From an uncultured Prevotella sp. (GTDB lineage: Bacteria; Bacteroidota; Bacteroidia; Bacteroidales; Bacteroidaceae): a stretch of 7,013 nt of DNA. Numbering within the stretch: position 1 is the first letter of the stretch; every line of letters begins with the position of its first letter. The DNA lies in the NCBI GenBank assembly GCA_945614335.1, contig CALZAP010000071.1, positions 1 through 7,013 on the forward strand. The letters are read 5' to 3'. The translations under genes were made by a program, and so were the position numbers. Shown here piece by piece: positions 1-6,081 of the stretch. The notes under the pieces were generated by a model. The model did no database searches, was not told the DNA's origin, and saw only the letters and a program-made list of their open reading frames with translations.

Positions 1-39
1 ATTTAATAAATAACTACTCGTTTCGCTTTTCGAATCCGC

Positions 40-54
40 GACTGTTATACAGTC
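40..54. terminator. Possible weak terminator hairpin after the operon
   Basis: A perfect inverted repeat, GACTGT-TAT-ACAGTC (six-pair stem, three-base loop), sits 42 bases past the stop of the small membrane protein. There is no T-tract directly after it in the direction of transcription, so it is a weak terminator candidate and could instead be a protein-binding palindrome. The rest of positions 1-95 is AT-rich with stop codons in the minus-strand frames, and I see no gene or promoter in it. Confidence 0.25.
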
Positions 55-95
55 TTGTCAGATTCTTTAGAATTTTGTAATTTATCAGACTATTT

Positions 96-323
96 TTATG
101 ACCTTTCCGTTGATAAAATCTGCAATATATGTTTTAGTATGCTCTCCCCTTGCGAATGAGGGTAAGGAACAAAACAGACTACCAATATCAATGCCAGAAA
201 TATTACAACGATTATTACTGTTCCCCATCGCACAAGAGATGGAGGTATTTCGCCTAATAGATCGCGCACTTTCTCTGAACGCAGTTCAATATCATCGGAC
301 ATTTGATTTTTCATTTTGTTCAT
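96..323 (-). CDS. Small single-pass membrane protein resembling the N-terminal anchor of HlyD-type adaptors
   Basis: 75-residue protein with a charged cytoplasmic start (DDIELRSEKVRDLLG), an IPPSLVRWG turn, one hydrophobic helix (about residues 33-54) and a short tail after PYPHSQGES. Positive charges cluster before the helix, so the tail should face the periplasm. The ELRSEKV...PxxxxRWG pattern followed by a helix and a Tyr-Pro is how Bacteroidota HlyD-family export adaptors begin, as I remember them. Those continue for some 300-400 periplasmic residues; this one stops 21 residues after the helix, and no reading frame in the remaining bases continues it. It begins 30 bases after the transporter stop codon, in the position where the adaptor of a C39 exporter is often encoded. 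The start could be ATG 323, 314 or 302 (Met1, Met4 or Met8); Met8 best matches the adaptor N-terminus. It may be a real mini-adaptor, a separate small subunit, or a truncated adaptor pseudogene. It has no double-glycine leader and is not a likely RiPP precursor. Confidence 0.7.
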   Translation of the reverse strand: MNKMKNQMSDDIELRSEKVRDLLGEIPPSLVRWGTVIIVVIFLALILVVCFVPYPHSQGESILKHILQILSTERS

Positions 324-353
324 AGTTTGTCAATTCTAATCATATGAAGGTTC

Positions 354-2549
354 TCAGTTCCCAAGTTCAAGCTGATTCTTTACCAGGTTATAGTATGATC
401 CCTTCTTTTCTATAAGAGAAGCATGGTTCCCGATTTCTACTACCTTGCCTTTATCAATGACTATTATCTGGTCTGCATTCTTAACTGTCGATAAGCGATG
501 CGCCACCACTATTACTGTACGACCTTTATAGAACTCATCCAAATTCTCGACTATCGCCCTCTCATTTTTGGCATCGAGAGCGTTTGTGGCTTCGTCCAGG
601 AAAATGAAAGATGGATTCTTATAGACGGCACGGGCTATGAGTATGCGCTGCTTCTGTCCCTGGCTGAGTCCGATGCCGTCACGGCCTATCCTGGTATCAT
701 AGCGGAGAGGAAGAGACAAGACATAGTCGTGGATGTTTGCGATGCGGGCAGCCTGTTCAAGCAGTTCCTCATCAATATCTCCGTCATCTACAGCGATGTT
801 GCGAGCTATGGATTCCGCGAAGATTACTCCATCCTGCATGACTACGCCACATTGCCTGCGCCACCATTTGAGGCTGTATTCGCGGATGTTCCTTCCAGCT
901 ATCGAGATAGAGCCGCCCAAGACGGGATAGTATCCGAGCATCAACTTTATCAGTGTGGTTTTGCCACTTCCAGATGATCCTACTATGGCAGTAACCTTCC
1001 CCTCAGGGATGTCAAAAGACACGCCATCGAGTGTTTTATTCAAGGCATGAGTATCGTATTTGAAATCAACATTCTCTATGCAGATTGACTTCTCAGCACC
1101 AAATGACTTGACCTGATTCTCATTGCTTTCCTCGTTTTTTCCTTGATGAATCTCGTTGATGCGTTCAAGCGAGATCTTTACATCCTGCAACGAGTAGATG
1201 AACGACATGAGCTGCTCGACGGGGGAATTGAGCTGACCCACAATATACTGAATGGCAAGCATAGCGCCAAGGCTTATCTCTCCGTCTATCACAGCTGTCG
1301 CTGCAAAGACGGTTATCAGTATGTTCTTGACCTCGTTGATGAATATGGAACCGGCTTCTTGCGTCTGCTGCAGTTTCAGCGACTTCATCTGCACCCTGAA
1401 CAGGTCGGCTTGAGTGTCCTCCCACTCCCACCGGCGCCTTTGTTCACAATCCTGCAACTTTATCTCCTGCATCGATGTGATGAACTGGTAGGTCTTGTTC
1501 TGGTTGATAGCCTGTTGTTCGAACAGTTCATAATCTATAACTTTGCGTCTGGAAAGGAAACGGGCTATCCATACGCCATAGAGCAAACTTCCTGCAAGGA
1601 ATATTACAAATATCAAACGATTGTATATGAGTAATACTATTCCAAAGACTATAAAACTCAACATCGAAAACAGAATGCCGAGCAACTGGCTGGTAAGGAA
1701 TTTCTGAACACGAGAATGATCTCCTATGCGTTGTAACAAATCGCCCATCAGTTTCGTATCGAAGAACGACATCGGCAGCCTGAGCAGCTTGATGAAGAAA
1801 TCGCTGACCAACGAGATGTTGACTCGCATGGAGATGTGGAGCAAAAGCCAACGGCGGATAAAGTCAGTGGCAGTGCGTCCAGTAACTATCAGCAGTTCTC
1901 CCAATAGGACAAGCCAGATGAAACCTATATCATTATACTTGATTCCAATATCAACGATTGCCTGGGTAAGAAATGGTAAGATAAGCTGTAGCAGGCATCC
2001 GAGAGCAAGACCCGCAATGATCTGGGCAAAATATTTCCTGTATCCTGACAGGTACCGCATCAGGAAACGGAATGAACGTCGCCCGGATTGCCCCTCACCT
2101 TCATCTCCCTTGCCAAAGTCATCTGCAGGCTCCAGAAGCATGGCAATACCCTTCTCTTCTCCCCCGGTTGTGGTACTGACCCAATGTCGCCGGAATTCTT
2201 TCGCGTCGTATTCAATGAGCCCCTTGCCGGGGTCTGCGACATGGAAGACACTGCCATGACGGCTTACCTTGTAGAGTACCACGAAATGGTTCTGGTTCCA
2301 GTGAAGGATACACGGCAATTCCGCATCCTGCAGCATGTCCATGCTCAGGCGTCCGCTGGCGGTCGTGAGGTGAAGTCGTGTGGCAGCATCCTTGAGGGCA
2401 AGCATGGAAACTCCTTCGGTGGTCGCCTTGCACATTTCGGAGAGATATTCCTGACTGTATTCTCTTCCATGGTACCTGCATATCATCCGGAGGCATGCTA
2501 TGCCGCACGTCATGCTGTCTGTCTGCATGCAGAATGGGAATCTTCTCAT
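354..2549 (-). CDS. Peptidase-containing ABC transporter (C39 peptidase, membrane and ATPase domains)
   Basis: 731-residue inner-membrane exporter that should cut a double-glycine-type leader from a peptide and pump the core out of the cytoplasm. The C39 peptidase occupies about residues 1-140, with Gln9, nucleophile Cys15 (in SMTCGIACLRM), His88 (NHFVVL) and Asp106 (ADPGKG). The membrane domain follows with about six helices between residues 172 and 443, including FFDTKLMGDLLQRIGDHSR. The ATPase domain has Walker A GSSGSGKTT (524-532), Q-loop Gln572, signature LSQGQ (628-632), Walker B FIFLDE (648-653) and H-loop His684, so it looks fully active. I chose ATG 2549 because family members usually start a few residues before FPxxxQ; a TTG at 2585 would add 12 residues with no family character. 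The gene follows the GLPGLI stop codon by 43 bases and has no full-length HlyD partner in the window. One oddity: the residue before the catalytic Cys is Thr, where Asp or Glu is usual. Confidence 0.97.
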   Translation of the reverse strand: MRRFPFCMQTDSMTCGIACLRMICRYHGREYSQEYLSEMCKATTEGVSMLALKDAATRLHLTTASGRLSMDMLQDAELPCILHWNQNHFVVLYKVSRHGSVFHVADPGKGLIEYDAKEFRRHWVSTTTGGEEKGIAMLLEPADDFGKGDEGEGQSGRRSFRFLMRYLSGYRKYFAQIIAGLALGCLLQLILPFLTQAIVDIGIKYNDIGFIWLVLLGELLIVTGRTATDFIRRWLLLHISMRVNISLVSDFFIKLLRLPMSFFDTKLMGDLLQRIGDHSRVQKFLTSQLLGILFSMLSFIVFGIVLLIYNRLIFVIFLAGSLLYGVWIARFLSRRKVIDYELFEQQAINQNKTYQFITSMQEIKLQDCEQRRRWEWEDTQADLFRVQMKSLKLQQTQEAGSIFINEVKNILITVFAATAVIDGEISLGAMLAIQYIVGQLNSPVEQLMSFIYSLQDVKISLERINEIHQGKNEESNENQVKSFGAEKSICIENVDFKYDTHALNKTLDGVSFDIPEGKVTAIVGSSGSGKTTLIKLMLGYYPVLGGSISIAGRNIREYSLKWWRRQCGVVMQDGVIFAESIARNIAVDDGDIDEELLEQAARIANIHDYVLSLPLRYDTRIGRDGIGLSQGQKQRILIARAVYKNPSFIFLDEATNALDAKNERAIVENLDEFYKGRTVIVVAHRLSTVKNADQIIVIDKGKVVEIGNHASLIEKKGSYYNLVKNQLELGN

Positions 2550-2592
2550 CAGAGTCGGCTCTTTTCGCTGATAAATAATCGGCAATGGTTGC
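2550..2592 (-). other. 43-base spacer between GLPGLI and transporter genes
   Basis: Non-coding spacer in the direction of transcription. I see no Bacteroidota-type promoter (TTTG and TAnnTTTG elements) and no convincing terminator, only a weak AGAG/CTCT pairing, so read-through within the operon is expected. Confidence 0.5.
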
Positions 2593-3450
2593 TCACTTCA
2601 TCTTGTAATCAGGCTCAATGCAATGCTTGAGGCCGTCATATCTTGGTGGTGCAACCTTATTTCCGTTCTCGTCGATAGAATATATCTTGACATTCTGTCC
2701 CTGAGCATTCATGATGCTTTCCTCGTTGTTTTGGAAATACTCAGCACTCTCAAGAGCTTTCTTTCGATCAACCTTCGCATAGTCATTAATCATGTACATC
2801 GGAGTCATCAGGCGGCTTGTCTTTTCAAGTCCTGTTGCCTGGAACGAGAAACTTCCATCGGCCTCGGCCTTAAGGATAAGACCAGGAAGTCCATGCAGCT
2901 TCCAAGGACCAAACGGAACAGAAATTTCCGGAGTGAACCATGCTGTCCAGTGACGTCCGTGATAATCACACTCAGCCTTCAAGCACTCATAGCCGAGAAT
3001 CGTTGCGGCAGAGTCCCCAACCATCGTCCATTGCTGTTCGGCAAGGCTTTCGGTATAGTAGCCATAATCCTCGCCATACTGGTCATAGAGAGTCAGCATC
3101 CTTTCATTGAGGTTGGTGAAAACGTATGTGAAGACCCTCTTCACCGGACCTTTGCTCAAATTCCATGTAGTTGAGCCGTCCGGTTCTACTGTCATGCATG
3201 ACTTCTTGAGGATTTCCATGTAATTAGCCTTTCCTTCGGGTGTGGATTTCAGGGAATCTACCCATAAGCTGAGTTCATTGAAATACTTTGACTCCGAAGA
3301 AGATGCCAGAAGCGACATCTTGGAAGTCACCTGCTTGCCGCGTTTGTTAGGATGGTTTGCGTCATAGCTGACAAGAATGTCGGCTTTGTTCTGTGCCTGT
3401 GATGACATTGCAAGAAGGCATAGGGAAATCAGTTGGATAAATCTTTTCAT
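2593..3450 (-). CDS. GLPGLI family exported protein
   Basis: 285-residue protein of the GLPGLI family (TIGR01200 type), a Bacteroidota-specific family of unknown biochemical role. The first 19 residues form a signal peptide (MKR, hydrophobic stretch, SSQA before QNK), so it should be periplasmic or surface-associated. There is no lipobox: the only Cys in the signal sequence, Cys11, is in mid-helix. The family signature sits at residues 187-192 in GPWKLHGLPGLI, preceded by the usual WTAWFTPEISVPFG. Four cysteines remain after cleavage (85, 156, 161, 277) and could form disulfides. Its ATG lies inside the stop codon of the upstream barrel gene (ATGA, 3447-3450), so the two are probably translationally coupled and made together. 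GLPGLI genes commonly sit beside barrels of exactly this kind, which suggests that the two proteins function together. Family assignment is firm; function is not known. Confidence 0.95.
   Translation of the reverse strand: MKRFIQLISLCLLAMSSQAQNKADILVSYDANHPNKRGKQVTSKMSLLASSSESKYFNELSLWVDSLKSTPEGKANYMEILKKSCMTVEPDGSTTWNLSKGPVKRVFTYVFTNLNERMLTLYDQYGEDYGYYTESLAEQQWTMVGDSAATILGYECLKAECDYHGRHWTAWFTPEISVPFGPWKLHGLPGLILKAEADGSFSFQATGLEKTSRLMTPMYMINDYAKVDRKKALESAEYFQNNEESIMNAQGQNVKIYSIDENGNKVAPPRYDGLKHCIEPDYKMK
3447..3450 (-). promoter_or_regulatory. ATGA stop/start overlap coupling barrel and GLPGLI genes
   Basis: On the minus strand the barrel gene ends AAG AAA TGA and the GLPGLI gene starts at the ATG sharing its last bases (ATGA). 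Such four-base overlaps usually let ribosomes re-initiate, giving linked expression. No strong Shine-Dalgarno sequence is present, as is normal in Bacteroidota. Confidence 0.8.
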
Positions 3451-6077
3451 TTCTTTAATGATATTGATAGTAATAACTGGCGTCCGCGTAGTTGTCGCCG
3501 AGATTCAAACGATGTTAGCTGCGAATATGTCATGCAGTTGTATGTGCGGGTGTTGAGAAGGTTCGTGACATTTGCAGTCAGATTGATGTGCCTTGTCAGC
3601 CGGAAAGTAGCCTTGGCATCGAGCATGAACACATCCTTGTAGTCGTGGCTGGCAAGTTCGTTGTTGTAATATTCGCCTCCGATGGTCATGTCAAGCTTGC
3701 TGTGTGGCGTCATCGTCAGGTTCACTTCTCCCGACATTGCCGTCAGCCATGATTCATGCGATCCGTTCATCGACAGACGGTTGTCGCCATAGCGGAATGA
3801 GCAGTCGAACCCCGACCAGCTGCACAGCGAGCCGCTGATTTTGCCTCCCACGCCCCAGGATTCGCTGACTGAGCTGACTGAGCGCGACTGTGACAGGAGG
3901 CTGGATTCGCTTCGCGAGAACGACCCATTGACATGGCAGCTTCCATGTATGAAGTCGAGAGTCTTGCCGATGCTTCCCGTTGCCAACATACTGCGCGCGT
4001 CATTGTCAGCATCGGAATATGTATAGACGACCAGGTCGTCATACAGCTGCTGCGCCATCGTATAGGGCAGATGTGTCCACGACTGGGCAATGGTTCCGTT
4101 GGCAAACATGCCACTGCCAATATGCCTGTACTGGAAACTGGCAGAAACCTGTCTTGACGAGGAATTGTAGAATTCCTCAGTACCTGCCTTAAAGGTTCGG
4201 TAATTGGTCATTATCAGCCCCGGATGGATATGATTGAGATCCATCGGAGAACGGCCAATGCTCCCTCGTACAGTTCCAGAGAAGCGGCTGTTGGGTTTCC
4301 AGTTGAACGACAACGAGGGAGACAGGTACACCTCGTCACGGTTGGCTCTCACATTGTCGAAGGAATAGCGGGAATAGCTGAATGGAAGTGACAGGGAGAG
4401 GTTGACCTTGCTGATCCAGTATTCAAGCTTCGGGGTAGCATATAGGGTGAGATAGTTGGTGTTCACTGCATTCTCTGTTATCCCCGGCAATTCCAGTGGA
4501 AGTTCCGGCAACTGGTTATTCATCGAGCGCATGTAGCCCTTGAGGCCTCCCACGAGGCTTATTGCGATGCCCTTGAAAGCAAAGGCATAGGCAGCTTTCT
4601 CATGCGTATAGAAGGCATGGTCAGAAACATGCTGGCGCAGTTGCACTCCGTTCATGCCGACGCAAAGCGTCTGAGGAAGAGACTCCCACTCATTGTCGCT
4701 TTCGAACGTCACCAGATGCTTGTCTCCAAAACGTCTGATCTGCTTGTATTTGTTGCTGACATAGTAATCTGGCTGTTCGACCGACTGCACGTTTGACAGA
4801 GTGCCTGTCGTCTGTAGCGATATGTCATTCCAGCCGATGTCGGCAAGAAGAGTGTTGTTCACGAACGACTTCTTGTGGTTCTGTTCGTAGGTGAACTTGC
4901 AGCTCAGCAAGTGCTCATGGTCGATGCCGTGAGTGTTCTCGGTGACGATGCGGTTTCCTTCATCCAGAAAATATGTGGTGACGCCCGTGGCCGTTGATGA
5001 TGTCCGGTCGAAAGAATAGTCGATGTTCGACTTTATCTCTCCTGTCCCCATCTTCCACAGGCTGTTGGCAGAGACAAGAAACGAGCGGTTGAAGAGCGTA
5101 CGCCTGTCTTTAAGTGAAGGCTCTTCCGCCAAGCCTATTCCCACATACCTGCGAAGGCCAGTGTTTCGTCGTCCTGCAAGGAAATCCGTGTTCGAGGAGG
5201 CGAGGTTTTCTCCTGTGTTGTTGGTGCGGAACGTCGATATTGTCTGGTGATTCTGATAGACAGCCATTGCAAACAGCTCTCCATCCCACAATGCTCCTTC
5301 GGGCTGAGTAGAATATCCACCGCCAACATCTCCGTGACATGACCACGTCGCCTTTGCCTTTTCCTTCAGTTTGAGGTTGATGGCTGCCTTGTCTGAAAAC
5401 GAAATGCCTGCAAGCACCTGCAGTGGCTGATGGTTCTCCATCACCTCGACGGCTCCGACATCGTCGTGGTTGATGCCGTTGGTTGCTATGCCATATTTGC
5501 CTCCAAGCAGATCCGAGCCTTCAATATAGAACTTGTTGATGTCTTCTCCCTGATAGGATATCTTGCCGTTTTCCGACATTTCGATTCCCGGCATGCGTTT
5601 CAACACGTCTCCTATCGAGCGGTCCTGTGTCTGTGCGAAAGTACCGACGTTGTAGCTTATCGTATCTCCCTGCTGACTGATGCGGCTGGCTTTCACGGCA
5701 ACTTCCTTCAGCTCTACTGCTCGAGATGTCAACCTCACGTCAATTGGGAATGTGACACTGTCGAGCGGAATGATAATCTTCTCAAAATTCATCATGCCCA
5801 CCTCCAGTCGAAGGCCTTCCAACGACGTGACTGATATCGAGAACTTTCCGTCCTCGTCAGTGAACGTGAATTCCTTGATCTTGTTGTCCTGCCCTTTCAG
5901 AACGACTGATGCTCCAGACATAGGCTCGTTTGTCTCTCCGTCAATCACTACACCTCGGACATCCTCTTTAGCTGACGCTCTGAAGGCTGCCAATATTACA
6001 CATGCAAACATGACAAGTCTTCTCACATTTGTTCTCGTGAGTGTCGGGAAAAAGTGCTTCCCAGATGCAGCACGCAT
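3447..6077 (-). CDS. TonB-dependent-receptor-like outer-membrane beta-barrel protein with carboxypeptidase-like N-terminal domain
   Basis: Predicted outer-membrane barrel of 876 residues. Order from the chosen start: signal peptide (about 1-36: twin Arg before a hydrophobic stretch, ending ASA before KED); carboxypeptidase regulatory-like beta-sandwich (about 40-117, beginning VRGVVIDGETNEPMSGASV); plug-like region (about 135-242) with LKRMPGIEM, FYIEGSDLLGGKYG and VMENHQPLQVL; then a long barrel region rich in alternating aromatic and polar residues, ending RGRQLLLSISLKK. The plug motifs are those of Bacteroidota barrels often found next to GLPGLI genes; it does not look like a SusC protein and no SusD partner is present. 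I chose the ATG at 6077 because it lies 4 bases after the radical SAM stop codon and gives a complete signal peptide. The ATG at 6122 would overlap the upstream gene by 41 bases and precede the signal peptide with extra residues; the frame is open further up to 6221. Whether it imports, exports or senses a peptide cannot be told from sequence. Confidence 0.92.
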   Translation of the reverse strand: MRAASGKHFFPTLTRTNVRRLVMFACVILAAFRASAKEDVRGVVIDGETNEPMSGASVVLKGQDNKIKEFTFTDEDGKFSISVTSLEGLRLEVGMMNFEKIIIPLDSVTFPIDVRLTSRAVELKEVAVKASRISQQGDTISYNVGTFAQTQDRSIGDVLKRMPGIEMSENGKISYQGEDINKFYIEGSDLLGGKYGIATNGINHDDVGAVEVMENHQPLQVLAGISFSDKAAINLKLKEKAKATWSCHGDVGGGYSTQPEGALWDGELFAMAVYQNHQTISTFRTNNTGENLASSNTDFLAGRRNTGLRRYVGIGLAEEPSLKDRRTLFNRSFLVSANSLWKMGTGEIKSNIDYSFDRTSSTATGVTTYFLDEGNRIVTENTHGIDHEHLLSCKFTYEQNHKKSFVNNTLLADIGWNDISLQTTGTLSNVQSVEQPDYYVSNKYKQIRRFGDKHLVTFESDNEWESLPQTLCVGMNGVQLRQHVSDHAFYTHEKAAYAFAFKGIAISLVGGLKGYMRSMNNQLPELPLELPGITENAVNTNYLTLYATPKLEYWISKVNLSLSLPFSYSRYSFDNVRANRDEVYLSPSLSFNWKPNSRFSGTVRGSIGRSPMDLNHIHPGLIMTNYRTFKAGTEEFYNSSSRQVSASFQYRHIGSGMFANGTIAQSWTHLPYTMAQQLYDDLVVYTYSDADNDARSMLATGSIGKTLDFIHGSCHVNGSFSRSESSLLSQSRSVSSVSESWGVGGKISGSLCSWSGFDCSFRYGDNRLSMNGSHESWLTAMSGEVNLTMTPHSKLDMTIGGEYYNNELASHDYKDVFMLDAKATFRLTRHINLTANVTNLLNTRTYNCMTYSQLTSFESRRQLRGRQLLLSISLKK

Positions 6078-6081
6078 GAAT

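Noticed and set aside
85..150. Possible frameshift that would give the small membrane protein a different tail (GEHTKTYIADF...)
   Set aside because: The alternative frame also stops quickly, at 85-87, and does not look like an adaptor body, so a frameshift does not restore a full-length HlyD protein.
96..323. The 75-residue ORF as the RiPP precursor
   Set aside because: It has a true membrane helix, no double-glycine leader end and no Cys- or Gly-rich core, and it lies at the far end of the operon.
98..325. 75-codon plus-strand ORF opposite the small membrane protein
   Set aside because: It is almost exactly antisense to the minus-strand ORF, which has a coherent membrane topology and adaptor-like motifs; the plus-strand translation has none.
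320..343. Seven-codon minus-strand mini-ORF (MIRIDKL) whose stop overlaps the ATG of the small membrane protein
   Set aside because: ATGA overlaps occur easily by chance in such short ORFs, and nothing else supports a leader peptide or coupling element.
498..977. 159-codon plus-strand ORF
   Set aside because: It is antisense to the ATPase domain, whose motifs are intact on the minus strand.
2088..2630. 180-codon plus-strand ORF
   Set aside because: It lies opposite the C39 peptidase domain and the GLPGLI 3' end and shows no protein-family features.
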